Part shown: positions 1 through 12,723 of the stretch, piece by piece
Numbering within the stretch: position 1 is the stretch's first letter
How the letters are laid out: every line of letters starts with the position of its first letter
Assembly (NCBI RefSeq): GCF_910592395.1
Contig: NC_088309.1
Coordinates: 7,938,501-8,002,500, forward strand
Direction: 5' to 3'
DNA from: Lineus longissimus
Lineage: Eukaryota > Nemertea > Pilidiophora > Heteronemertea > Lineidae
Length of the DNA stretch: 64,000 nucleotides
The notes under the pieces: generated by a model
The model's database searches: none
Seen by the model: only the letters and a program-made list of their open reading frames with translations
Told to the model about the DNA's origin: nothing
Program-made: the position numbers and the translations under genes

Positions 1-416
1 GGAGTTATTAGACCATGATAACAAGTTATGCTAATTTTCAATTTGAGCAATGCTAACGACAAAACGATGAAACTAGAAAGCTGTGGCACCACTTTGAATT
101 GAACAAACAACGTTCATTATATTCACAGCTATTCAAGTTCATAAGGGTTTTTAGTGTTGACCGCTAGGCTATGAGGCTATCATTTGGTACGGGCGTTTCT
201 TGATAGCAATGAATGGTTCTACTGTACATGTATTTAGAGTAATGGTTTTGGACTCCATGACTAACAAAACACGTATCACGTAGAACAACATCTGTGTCAC
301 ACTGAACACACTGGTTTAACTAAGTCAGCATTTCGCATAAAATAACAATACCTTTGACAACAGTGCAACATGAACAATACCAGATGAGAAGAAAATTCGG
401 CAGAATCAGCCCTGTG
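1..416 (-). other. Probable RNF25 3'UTR / flank
   Basis: No coding segment is visible between the window edge and the RNF25 stop codon. The sequence is AT-rich and is probably RNF25 3'UTR. I saw no clear minus-strand AATAAA here, so the transcript may end beyond the window. Confidence 0.4.
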
Positions 417-3400
417 TCAGGATCGGGCATCCAAAGTGGTTTTCAGATTGCCATTGGGGTTGTCTGAACTGGAACCATTGATAGGTTCATTTGGTTCTCT
501 AGGCCTGGCCCTTCCCCTTCCCCGCCCTCGACCCCTACCCCTTCCTCTACCTGTCCCATGACCAGGGACATCGAAAGCTTCCTCAGAATCATACTGCCTC
601 TTCTCGTCTCCAAGCGACTCTGATTTGTCGCAAATTTCCATAGCACCACTAGCCTGGTTAGACCCTCTTCCCCTCCTAGAGCCACCCTCTTCTCTCCAAC
701 TACCTGACCGCCCAAAATCTTGTGAACTTTCTCTGTGCCGACCATCACGATCATCTTCCCCCTTACTTCTTCCAGACCCCCTCCTATCATACCTATCATG
801 ATCATGATCATGCCTACCATAATCATCTCTTCTATGAGTATAATCACGACCATTGACCTCAAATCTTGCCCCTTTTGGCCTCCGTTCACCATACCCATCA
901 GATTTCCTCCCACTGTAAACGATATCATTATTATTTTGACTAGAATTCCTACCATACATAATACTCCCACTACAACTCTCCTTATTATCTGGTTCATCCC
1001 TCTGTCCATGTTTTATTTCACCATCTTGCCTCCCTTGTCCTCGCCCACATTTCCTATCATCATGAGCAAATGAATTGTCCCTCTCCGCGTCAGAGCTGAC
1101 TAAATCCTGCCCTCCTCTTCTAGGCCTACCCTTTCTCTCATCAAAACTGGATGAGTGATTTCTCTCACCGTTAGGGCTGGTGGTATCCTGCCTCCTTCGT
1201 CCCCGCCCACGCCCTGACCTTACACAATCCCGGCCATGTTCAGTATCTATATCCTGCCCTGTCCCACTCCTGGAATGATCATTTACACCAGATTCCTTAT
1301 CATCTTTACCAAACCTCTCATCAAGATCTACACCATCTGTTCGCCTCCCTCTCCCTCTCCCTGAACCACCTCTCTTCCTACCAGCCTGATAAAATTCTAC
1401 CGGCCCCCTAGCACTAATCTTTGACTGATCACCCCTCTCCCCCGACTTGTGTTCCTTCTTGGCAATGCCACTCTCTTCCACCTGATCCTGGCGAGGCCGG
1501 TCTTTATCAGAACTGTCCTTTATCCTGTCTTCTTTTCTGAAACCACCTGCTTGTCTACCATTTGTAGTATGAGCGCTGCCCTCTTTTGAGCTCACTTGAC
1601 TATCTCTAAGACCAGTGCCTTCTCTCTGATCAAAACCAGACGACTTCTCAGTGGTCTTGCCGGATCCATCCTCTTGAATATGCTTAGCACTTTGTCTATC
1701 CTCATAACGAGAGCTTTCAGAACATCTCTTCCTATTGGTGTCATATTTCCTGTTATCAGACTGTTTTCTCTCTGAATCCTTCCTTTCCTCAAAGTCCTTT
1801 CTGTCATCATTTCCTGATCTGTTAGATTCCTTTCTATCCTGATATCGTTTTCTGTCTGAGTCCTTTCTATCATCAAATCCTGATCTGTCAGATTCCTTTC
1901 TATCCTGATAACGTTTTCTGTAATCCTTTCTATCATCATATCCTGATCTGTCAGATTCCTTTCTATCCTGATAACGTTTTCTGTCAAAGTCCTTTCTATT
2001 ATCAAATCCTGATCTGTCAGATTCCTTTCTATTCTCATATCGTTTTCTTTCAGAGTCCCTTCTATCATCAAATCCTGAACTGTCATATTCCTTTCTATCC
2101 CCATATCGTTTTCGGTCAGAATATTTCCTTTCGTCAAATCTTGATCTTTCAGATCGCTCCCTCATGTTGTTATCCTCATATTGTTTTCTGCCAGAGTCCT
2201 TGTTCCCTTTAACAAACTGAATCTTAGCAGCCATGTTCTTCTCTGACCTATCATTAGAATCTCGACCATTTCTAGAATGGCCCGATTTCCTCTGTTTATC
2301 CTTCACATCTTTCTTTGACTGTGATGATTGTTCTTGCGCCTCTTCCTTTGTAGGCAGCTGAAGGCCATACACCAGACCATCCTGAAAAAGACATTTTATA
2401 TTAGACAAAACACTCAAAGCATAGCAGAGGATGTACTCCCTAAACTACCAGCAAGGAACTTTCTTGCACATTGGCATTTGACAAGCATTGTTTTCAGGGT
2501 TTTCATGACAGCCTTTACTTTCAAAAAAGAAAAATGTTGCCCTTAGGCTACTAGCTACCTTGATTGTTCAAATCAACATGTTTTATTTCGGCCTTTTGGT
2601 GCGTTAAGTCATGTTGTCATAAGACTTCCACAAAGCAAGATTCAACTTTCCAGACTCAGAGGTGAGAATTAACGGCAAGGTTTTGTTCTTTGATACCACA
2701 CACCAGTACTGTATGCCGAATACATGTACTTACTGCTGGGACAAGAAATTTGTTCTTTTCTGCCTCGACATCAATGATGGCACCTTTGGCCTTCTGTTGA
2801 AGGTAGAGTGAAGACATTTTCTTCTGCAATGCCACCATCTCTGGATTTGGTTGGTACTCAATGGGGTTATCGTCAACTCGGGTGCTAATCTCTAAGGATT
2901 TGTCATCGTAGCTTATGACATCACGGCATACTGGGCAGAAAACCTGAAAAAGATTAGACAAATATTCTAAGAACGGCTTTTTAAAATGCAAACCGTTAGC
3001 CCGAATTCTCTGAAGTTTTGAAGGACGGATCACTCATCATTGATGGGCAATGCCTTAGTATCGTTACCTCCAAAATGTTGGCTATGACACACATCACTAT
3101 TTGCGATGAAACTCTTCATTGTAAAATGAATAGTACCTTCTTCTCCTCCTGCCCTGAGTACAACGCTTTTGATGACTTTTTCTCATCCGTTTCCTCGAGA
3201 CTGAACTTGATGAATCTGCTCAAGCAGACGGGGTGGAAATAGTGATAGCAATCTGTCCTCGAGATTGCGTCCTCCTCGGTGAAGTGCTCCAGACAGATGA
3301 CACACGGACAGTGCGGGACGTTGCTGTCAGTCAACACGTCTTTAGCAATCTGGAATGAAGGCGATACTTTCGTTTAGACGATATATCATCGCCATGTCAT

Positions 3401-5196
3401 GTGTTTTATCACCATTTATGTCATGATATTAATTCCCAATAACAGGTTGCGATACTACGCACAACGGTTTGAAGAACTGGCAATAATACATAGTCTGACT
3501 TACTTCTATTAGTGAAAACAGCATGGGGCTACCCTTGTTAGCTTCTGCATGTTCATCCAACCGTCTTGATAAGCTGCAAAGAGATACACTACACATTTAG
3601 AATGATTTATCGAGATTATGAGATGTGAAAGTGGAGATTTGGGTCCAGTAAGTTACTGGATATTATTTGGCACAATCTTCTCCAGTTCGCTTAGATTAAA
3701 TATGGGCCAACCATTTAAAACACTACAAAGGTGATAAAACCATCTTTACGTCTTCATCAAGTGATATCATAGAGGGCCATCACCTATTTGCTGCATGTTT
3801 ATTTAGTTCATCAGAACATCAACGTCTGCATATGACCAACTTGTCAAGTAAAACATATGTATATTACCTTTCCATTTCATCATCAGCTAGACCTCTTGGA
3901 TTTCTTATTTTGATCACAGGTGGTTGTCTGGGGTACTGAAGTTTAAAAGTTTACGTATAAGCAAAAAGATGGATAAAATCCTTTGGAAAAAACACATCAT
4001 ATCGGTAATTATCACCTGGTTTCAACATTCAGAGATATTTTATGATGTACTTTGGAATTAAAAAGCATTTGTTTCTGAAAGGCATATTTACAATACAAAC
4101 CAAAACATAATTCCACCAAAATGCATGAGAAACATTGAACCAAGCTAGATTAGGAAATCAACTCACTGTACAAAATACCAACTTTGTTCACAATCTTTGC
4201 AAGTACGGCTTCTACAATAATTTTCACTTCAGAGCAGCAAATAGTAGAAAATCTGTAAAATCATACAAACCTCAGCAGGAGACAGTTCAAATATAAGTGT
4301 GAGGCAGACGTATTGCTTCTCAAGATCATCTTCTGTTGATGGATGCAACTGCAGCTGTATGGTAGAGGGACGCTTACTGGAAAAGAAAGTTAGAGTTCAG
4401 TTACTCAAATCAGAAGCAAACAATTTTTAATGTAGAGTGTCATGGAGAAATGACCATGGGCACTCTTGGGCAGGACAAACCCTTTTACAAAAGGGTTTGA
4501 CTTGCCCAAGGGTGACATTGTATCATGGCTTCTACATCAAGTTGGTCACCAATCAGTTAAATAACATCTGGTATGACTGACACTGGGTTTGTGTGGAAAG
4601 GATAAAAATTACAGTTTCTTTTCAGTCTCTCACCATGTTTGATATCTATCAGACTGGTATTTACAAAAGCAGCATTTGTAAGACTTCTGGGCAGGCAATG
4701 ATAAACCATTCCAGGTGTCAATTCGACAAGGTTCTCACGTACCTCTCATCATAAATGACATTTAACTCATGAATGTAGATCGCCTCCAATACTTCAAGTT
4801 CTTCTTCTATTGAACTGGAATAGAAATCACATTGTATTTACAGACTTCTAATCTATTTTTGTGTGGCATCTCGAGCCATAGTCTTGCGTCATTGACCGTA
4901 AAAACCTATAGTATTGTAAAATTAGTTTGTTTTCCTGACCCTGTCATCAAGTCTAGTGTCAGTATGAGTAGTGTCTAGTGAGATGGACTGCATGGAGCCT
5001 GCACATTGATTTTGACACCTAAAAGCAAATATTTTTGCATTAGACAGCAACCGCCCTGTAGTTTTTATTCATCAAATGCTTCTAGGAGTAGTCTTTTAAG
5101 TTTTCCCCAATTGATTTCTTATAATTATCACCTATCGTCAGCAGAACAGGTCGAATTGATTCGAGAAAAGTGAGAAGGTGGTTTCACAACCTCCAT
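417..5196 (-). CDS. RNF25: RING finger E3 ubiquitin ligase RNF25-like, 8 coding exons, 922 aa
   Basis: Coding exons (minus strand, 5' to 3'): 5196-5132, 4814-4743, 4376-4271, 3935-3868, 3573-3504, 3349-3137, 2943-2734, 2381-417. All have AG/GT borders and phases close to 923 codons including stop. Residues about 22-127 form an RWD domain (motif EELEVLEAIY, then IRNPRGL). The RING follows: CVIC at 143-146, CYHYFHPVC at 161-169, CPVC at 201-204. The family member RNF25 is an E3 ligase that binds GCN1 through its RWD domain and has been linked to stalled-ribosome ubiquitination and NF-kB. The start ATG is in good context (A at -3, G at +4) and its 2-base overhang fits exon 2. The last exon is odd: about 650 residues, rich in Arg, Asp, Ser and Gly, with 21-22 residue repeats and an RG-repeat end, so the protein is about twice the vertebrate length (about 460 aa). 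Identity is firm; function of the tail is unknown. Confidence 0.93.
1745..2165 (-). repeat. In-frame 63-66 bp tandem repeat in RNF25 last exon
   Basis: About five units of 21-22 residues follow the pattern RKRYQDRKESDRSGFDDRKD (roughly residues 340-480 of the spliced protein). Unit lengths of 63 and 66 bases keep the frame open. Units differ by a few substitutions, so copy number probably varies between alleles. The encoded stretch is highly charged and predicted disordered. Confidence 0.85.
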
Positions 5197-5429
5197 TTTG
5201 ACACAACAGTTTTTCATGGGCCTTTGGTCTAAACAATTTTACATTTGTCTTTACCTGAAAAACATTCATAACGACCATCATAAATTCTATTACTCAGTAG
5301 ACATAATGTAACAATCAAACTAAAGTATAATCTTGAGTTCAGTGGCTTAGTACAGTGTAAATGATAAGTTTTGGGTATGTCCATTTTCACAGTCATCTTC
5401 CGAATTTCTCTCGATTCGGAAAAACAAAC
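5197..5429. promoter_or_regulatory. Bidirectional promoter between RNF25 and DNTTIP1
   Basis: Only 233 bases separate the two inferred start codons, which point away from each other. The interval must contain both 5'UTRs and core promoters unless upstream noncoding exons exist. I see no TATA box placed convincingly for either gene. Confidence 0.6.
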
Positions 5430-8400
5430 ATGGCGGAAAGGAAAGGAGAACCTGCATTCAATGCAAAAGTTACCGACTCACTGCGACCGTATGTTCAACG
5501 CAATTTACATGAAATTGCGTTTTTATTGTAGTTTGGTATCTTACCTTTGTAATGCGGTAATATCGTCTGCATATCTGCCTTATCAAGGCTGTGAGCATCA
5601 ATCGTAGTTGCAGAAGTTGCTGGATCGCTCATCCGCTCGTCAACAGTGAATGTACATAAAAATGTACAGTCTGTACATAATGTACACGAATGTACAGCTC
5701 TTGTGCATATGATATGTGACAGTGCGTTTGAAAGTGTTTTCCTGTGAGGTTATTGTTTCCATGATTCGAAACCCCTGATTTTTAGCTTTGTCAACCTGAT
5801 GCATGTGAAATGATCGGTGTTTTTTTCCGTTTTGTATTGGCTTCAGGCAAGGACACAGATGACTGAGATGTGCATCTCATCTGCATGACGGCCGGAGTGT
5901 TACTTTTTGACATATCTGGCAATCCGCCTTTTTCTCATGAATGCCTTGATCTTCCCAGCTGTGTTCATGGTTAACTTCGTAACAGTTGTAGGATGCCGTT
6001 GAGAGCTAGTTGAAAATGTTATGTGGTAAAATGACCACACTTCATTGCCCTGTCATCATCATGCATACGGTATCATGATATTACGGCAGCTACTAAATAG
6101 TGTCCTTTCCTTACAGGATTGTTATCCAACACACTCATCAGATAAGAACTCCACCACCACCAATGCCACCTGGTTTTCTCCAGAGATTGACGCCAGAACA
6201 TGCCCAGAGGCTAACGCCTGACCAGATGCATAGACATACTCCAGATCAGATGCATAGACTTACTCCAGAGCATGCTCACCACCTTACACCGGACCACTTT
6301 CTAAGAGGATTACCCCCTGACCTCAGTCGGCTGACACCTGAACAGTTGCAGCTCTTGTTAAAGCAAGGCCAGGGGAAACCTCATTCACATTTGTCGAGAT
6401 CTCCGGAACAAATTTATCTCTCCCCTGCATTCAGCCAGAGCCACACCATGAGTCATGGGGGTCCTTCGCATGTTGTTCGGGGTAAACCTGAAGCAATGTT
6501 CCAGTTGGCCTCACAGGGGAAAACGCCCCCACCCTTATTAAGAATGACTTCATCTCCCCAATCAACTACAGCTGCTGAACTTCATAAACCAGTACCAGAT
6601 CATCAGCAGCGACAAAGACTAGTCCAAGAATACCCTAATCAGAGAATCTCGCCACTTCCTCTTCTTGATATGCAAAATATTGCACCCCCTCCAGCTCATT
6701 CTTCACCTGCTGCCCAACTTCTGTCTAAGTCACCACAACCCATCATGTCGCTGTCGATACCAACATATCACAATCAAGCTCTTGTTCCACCTCGGCGGCC
6801 TAGCCCTTTACTGCCTGATGGACAGTTTAGTACAAGTCAACATCGGCCACAGGATTTACAAACAACTAGTGCTCAATTAGGACTAAGCCAGGCTCAAGCA
6901 TTACCCAAGCTGATGGGACTGTTAAGTGGTAATCAGGGGCATTTCTTGTCCAGTGGTCTCTCGGATGATACAAGTTTATCACAAGCTGTGAACTACCAAA
7001 GTGCCTTGTTACAGACATTAGGTTTCAGTACAAATACATCTCTAGCACCCCCAGCTGCCGCAACTAGAGTGTCACCAGTAAGCATTCCGAAACCTCATCT
7101 TGACTTAGAATCACCGTATAGCCAAAGTGTCCCATTCCGTTATAAGACAGAAGAAGATAAACCACATTCGAGTGTCGCACAGGAACATCGGTATCCTTCG
7201 CCTTCTCTGTTATTAGAAACGGAGCAGATGGGAACAAGGGATGTGCTAGATTATTCTAAAAGTGGTCATGTGGAGGCTGTGCTAGATATAAAACCAACAC
7301 TGCCTCTAGACATGGTAGAAAAACCTGTAGCAGAAGTGGAGGAGTGTAAAGAAAAAACTGACAATGTTGCTGAGAAAGAACAAGAAAGTGGTACATGTAG
7401 TACTAATGATAAGTCAGAAGAATGGGATAATATTGTAAGTACCCACATTTTATCAGTACTGAATTCTGCACATCCCCATGTTCACTTACAGAATGGCAGA
7501 GTTCCAATATTTATATTGAATATTCTGCTGACTGATCAGCTTTTATTATTAGTATTACCCTTTTACAATACAAGGTGGGCTCTTGCATTGTTCTGCGATC
7601 TCTTTCATGTGTTTCATTAATGCTTTTGTGGTCTCAACAAAACCGCGTCCTAAATGAGAGGTTTTTGCATGTGAAGTTATCTATGCATCCTTGCACATGT
7701 TATCCTTACATTGCTTTGTTGTTTAGTTTCTTGTTGAATTTATAGATGACAGCACTAGATTGTATTTGTTACCAGGTTGACAAACATTCCCAGGGTTATC
7801 GTGGTGAATTCTGGGGCTGCACATAAAGATCTATACTTCAGTAGGGGTTGTATTGGGTTTCTCTTGTTAATAAAAAAATGAGGTATTGGGGATTTTAACA
7901 CCTGAGGAATGTACTTTATTGTTACTGGGGATTGTTATACTATAAAAAACAGTAAAAAATAAGAAAATGTTACAATTTTTTTAATGAAATTCGGTTTTGA
8001 TTCCAAAAGAAAGTACATGTAACTTGTAATGTAGCTATATTTTTATCTGATATTGGCTGCGGATAATGATTTTTAACCCACCATGGACCAAACCTTGCTA
8101 CTTTAGCAAGGAATGCATGGAGCCTCTCTGTGGTGTAAAACCTCCCTGTGCCATTCTTAAATCTTAACCACATTTCCATAGATAAATTCATTACATTGAT
8201 TAACCCCTGAAACTAAAATGTTGTTTTGGGACAACTTTTTGAATTTTGATAACTAATGACAAATGATGAGACTTCTATCTTGTCTCTTCATGTATCGCAC
8301 TAAATCTGATGTAGTTTCATTGCTCAGTCAAAGCACTTCACCTTTTGTCCCTTTTCCCGTTACAGCCAAATCCCTTTAGTCAACGTGTGAATATTCTGAC

Positions 8401-11400
8401 TAATTTTCCAACAACAATGACAACATATAGGTCAACGTATCGATCTCATTCTGTTGCTGTACATAGGGCAAAGTAAGTACCAAACTAGTCAGTTTCTAAA
8501 GTCCATATTTGTGTAGTTTTCCAAAAAAACCATCAAGATGATCAAGTCTAAAAAAGTTCTCATCCGACAAGACACTTTGGGAGGAGGGCTTTCCGACTTC
8601 TATTAAGCAACCTGTTGGGGCTCTTAACAGATCCAGGGAGCATAGGTAAACCACTAGGCTGCTCAAATCATCATCAAATATTTATAACTGATGATATTAT
8701 TCTTTATTTCAGGGCGGGGAGTATAACAAGTGCTGCCAAATCATTAGATATTTTACGTCAGAATTTACAAAAAGTCATCAATAAAGAAATAGATGTTATC
8801 GTACAGAAATATGTGGAGGTAAGTTGCTTCTTTTTCTTGGGTTACAATTTATTTTCAGCGTCGTTATGGTTACAAAGACACTCTGTCTGAGTGTGTAAAT
8901 GTGTGCCAGATCAAGTGGAATTGTTCCTTTTCCGTGAAAAAAATGGTTGTCTTAATAATGTAGAATATCAAAATTTCTGCTGGAAGAGAAAAAATGAGCA
9001 GACTGAGTAAATATTGCCAGTGTTGCTATGATATATTCTTGTTAAACTACAATATCATGGTGAATAACTTTGTCATCAGTTACATTTGAAATAACTTTGT
9101 ATCTTTCCCTTTCAGTCTTATTTCAAACCTGCAATGGAAAATATAAAGTTGAACAATGGAGAAAATGCAGTTAGTGCTGAACACCTGTCTGGTCTCTGTC
9201 GGCAGCTCCTTGAAGAGGTAAGAGTACTACTTGTCTGAAGCAGGCTGAATTCCTTTTTGCTGTGTAGTTGGTCATGTTAGTTGGTGATACATCCTAACAT
9301 GTTATGTTGCTTTTGATAAGAATGTTACTGTTGGGGAGTCACTCTACATAGATGATGAAGTGCGACAGGGAAGTAAACTTTTGATGGCATGTAGCTGGCG
9401 CAGTGAGTCATGTACCATTTCAGGACTCGTGCAGACTTCGTAACAACAGGTGATGACATCACACAGCTTCATGCTAGACGAGCTAAAAGCAAATGACGTC
9501 ACAAAGCAAACTGGATGGTTCTCTTGAGACATGATTGCTTCATACATGTACATGTATATGGTATCATGCTTGACTGTGCTTTCAGCAAATGCGTTCATAG
9601 TCGATTGTGTTTATTTTCAGGCAAAGAAAATGTACACTACAGAGCATAGAAGTAGTACACCAGTTGGTGATGTGTCAGATACTGTGTCAGAGGCAGGAAG
9701 CAATGAGAAGAAAAAGAAAAAAGTAAGATATTGTTTGTTTCTTGGTGTGATGGCTTTGATACCAGAGACAATGACAGCAACACTTTTAATAACTCATATT
9801 GCATTTGCAACATCCTTTGATTGAGAAATCTCCTTGGTAGTGATACATTACAAGCAAACGTACTCCATCCGAATGAGAAACATTTGTATTTTGTTTTATT
9901 TTAAAGCTCGTTCTCAACGGTTCAAGATTGGGTCCCCTCCACAAGTTATAAGATGCATGTATTGTCTTCTTTTTCAGTCTGCTCTTAGTATATTCAGTAA
10001 GAGGAGGAGAATATCAGATTCGGATTCTGAAGCTAGTCAACCTGTTGGTCCTTATAAGCGAAAAGTAAGTTGTCGTTTCCTCCATGAAACCAGAGAAGTT
10101 ACTGCTTTCTCTGACTTTCTTCTTCTTGATGCAGTTTTCCTGGCCGAGAAGTCTGGTCACAGATCATGCAGTCAGTTCGGGAGCTCTCATTTCAAATTTT
10201 GCCCATTAAAATACTACAAAACTTTGTGGTTCTTTGAGAAAACTAACATAGAACTCCACATACATCTTTAGTATTCATTTTTCTCTTTTATCTACTTGCA
10301 GAAGGGGAGACCTCCAGCACATGTGTCTGGGTAAGTAAGACAGATCTTTCTCATTCTTATTGAATTGAAAATCTGTCTTGTAAGTTGAGATTGACTTATT
10401 GAGATAATATTTCGAGTTCTGACCTTCGTTGAAAGGAAAGCCCATTTCTGATTGATGATGTCACTCCGATAGTTGGTATCATTTTCTTGTTGCCCAGGTA
10501 TATTCTGCGGATATTTCATTCTCTAAGTTTACACATGAAGATCATGGGTCTGTAGTCAAAGTATCTTTTAGGCTGATTGAGAAACCAGGCCCTTGGTTAG
10601 GCCAAGCTAGTTAATAGCTTCTTAGGCTGCTTGATAATGAAACAACTTTTATTTCAGTCGTGCCACCCCTTTGAAAACTGCCAAAACAACCGAACCCCCA
10701 AAACGAGAGGGACCAAAGTGGGATCCAGACCGGCTCAAGTCAGACACATTATTTGTGATGGGAGCAAGGGCTAACAAGTGAGTATACTTGACATGTCATG
10801 GCCTCAAATTTTACTCTAGCCTAACCACCAATTGATTCTAAAGAGATATAAATAGATGCATTTATGAGTTTTGCTGAATATTTCTTGATAATGAATTTTC
10901 CCTTCGCATTTTCAGAGCCCTTGGGTTAGGAGCTACGAGAGGAAGACTGTACATAAAGCACCCTGAGACGTTCAAGGTAGGCTTTAAAATAAAACTCTTC
11001 AAAGAGTGTCGTCAAATAAACATTTCATTTCAATATTTGGCTCAAAAATTCTGAGTTACATTAAATCAGTAGTAGGCATTACTTATATAGGTTTGCATAA
11101 TGCTGGTTTTAATTTGATGGCCAACTGAGATAAAAACCCTGCTTTCCACATACAGTTTATTTACTTTTCACCTGAGAATTATAAACTTGCTTTGAACACA
11201 TTCTTTCCTTCTACATTTCAGTATTCCGGGGACCAAGAGGACAAGCAGTGGTTGTATGAGAACAATTATATGCCAGCAACTGGAGGCAAGGCTTATATGC
11301 TCCTTGTTGAGGATATCAAGGAACTTGCTGAAACGGATGAATACAGGTGTGTTGTTGTGGTCAATTTAGAATTTTCTACAGTTTCTCTTTTGGCCGTAGT

Positions 11401-12723
11401 ATTAGTAAGACAGATGAGGCCTGATCCTTGAAGGGTTTATCTGATTCACCTTAGGAAATGAAAATAGGACTGTCACTGTCACAACCTTATTTGAAAAAAC
11501 CTAGCTTAGCTTATGTGAAAGAAACCATAGTGCATCTGGCATGTGAAGTTGGCAAACTATCTAAATCCAAACCAGGGCGAGGACTGGCACATTAGAAGCG
11601 CATTCCATGACATTGAACTCAAGGAACTTATCAGATGAGTGAGGAAAATGCCATTGCTCTTTCTATTCCATGACCTCGATGTGTTGATGTGGCACAATAT
11701 ACCGCATGAATGATGAAAGGTATTTCTGTTGACCTGTTGCAGAAATAGTTCAGGTCTTATGATGCACATCCTGCAAGGCTTCAGTGTACCCGAGGTGATG
11801 CTGGAGAAGATGAGGTCTCAGATGTCGTTGATGAGGACAGATAAGGCAAAGAGTCGGTCAGTTACGCCTAGCAGTGATCAGGGAAAAGACAGGTCCATTG
11901 GCAGCTTGTTCCATGACAATGAACTTAATGTAAGTTGATCAGATATACATGTACGTGAGGAAAATGCCATTCCTATCTTAGTCTTTAAATTTTTCTGGAG
12001 CTCAAGGCAATGGCTTGGGTCTGTTTTAATGCCAACTGAATTGTATATTGTAAACTGAAATTTTCATTGCAACAATATTTTTACACCTTTGGTTAGGGAC
12101 CACATACAAGTAGCTTGTTTCTTTGCAACATACATTGTAATTAGGTACAAGTGTCTGTCTAAGCAACTTGATTTAGGCCCTTAAGAAGATGGCATCAATG
12201 ATTTAATAGCGGTGTGTTCCTCTAAGTAGGGATTATTGTGATCATATGACTGACTGACCTTTAGTAAACATTCTTTTCAATTCTGAATTGCAGGATGCCT
12301 TGAGTGATGTTGGTGTTGACGACCTTGATAAAGCATTGCCATTTTCAAATTCAAAGGATTCTGATAAAAGTCTTCTTGATTTAAAGTCCGACATTCAGGT
12401 AAGCAAGCAGGAGTTCTTTTAGTTGCTTGAGCATTGAGTTTTCCAGTAGAATGTAAATAACGCATTGACTTGACAGGCAGTCCCCAAATGTCTCTGTTCA
12501 CCCTTGAATTATCAAGAATATCTATCTTATCCTTCAGGCTTCCCCTGCTAATACAGAACTTGAAATGCTATCGACAGACGAACAAGAAATCTCTCCATTG
12601 GCGATGACACGTGGCTTCGATTACTCCGTCAGTCCGATGCCGGGGGTGTCACCAGCACCGTCAGACCTCGATGCACTGGATGATGGAGTACCGCTTACTG
12701 CTCCATTTGATTTCACGGATTAA
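5430..12723 (+). CDS. DNTTIP1: DNTTIP1 (TdIF1)-like MiDAC subunit with long N-terminal extension, 14 exons, 897 aa
   Basis: Exons: 5430-5488, 6117-7434, 8366-8472, 8713-8818, 9116-9217, 9621-9722, 9978-10064, 10302-10330, 10658-10777, 10916-10976, 11222-11346, 11743-11929, 12294-12398, 12538-12723. Phases close to 898 codons including stop. From about residue 475 the protein matches DNTTIP1: a helical dimerisation segment (AKSLDILRQNLQKVINKEID), a basic KRKKGRPP motif near 625-632 (NLS/AT-hook-like), and the DNA-binding core (REGPKWDPDRL, RANKALGLGATRGRLYIKHP, ATGGKAYMLLVEDIKEL). In vertebrates DNTTIP1 bridges HDAC1/2 and MIDEAS in the mitotic deacetylase complex and is about 330 aa. Here exon 2 adds about 440 Pro/Gln/His/Ser-rich residues opening with RLTPEH/LTPDQM repeats, and the C-terminus has an acidic extension. 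The ATG at 6100 is intronic: exon 2 begins at 6117 after a TACTAAA-like branch site, polypyrimidine tract and AG. Confidence 0.93.
6182..6360 (+). repeat. LTPE/DQ heptad-like coding repeat in DNTTIP1 exon 2
   Basis: Codes for successive RLTPEHAQ / RLTPDQMH / RHTPDQMH / RLTPEHAH / HLTPDHFL / GLPPDLS / RLTPEQLQ units of 7-9 residues. The units diverge at both base and residue level, so this is an aged coding repeat and not a fresh microsatellite. Confidence 0.8.

Noticed and set aside
443-2137. Other long ORFs overlapping the RNF25 last exon (443-1009, 735-1073, 1592-2137)
   Set aside because: They are shadows of the repetitive RNF25 coding exon in other frames.
5539-5631. Minus-strand ORF beginning MSDPATSATT followed by GTAAG, as RNF25 exon 1
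   Set aside because: Its overhang of one base joined to exon 2 (4814) gives an immediate stop. The exon at 5196-5132 has the right two-base overhang and gives ADDSSIEEELEVLEAIY, matching the RWD start.
6100-6116. ATG at 6100 as the DNTTIP1 start
   Set aside because: These bases are a branch point, polypyrimidine tract and AG of a splice acceptor. Exon 1 at 5430-5488 joins in phase to 6117.
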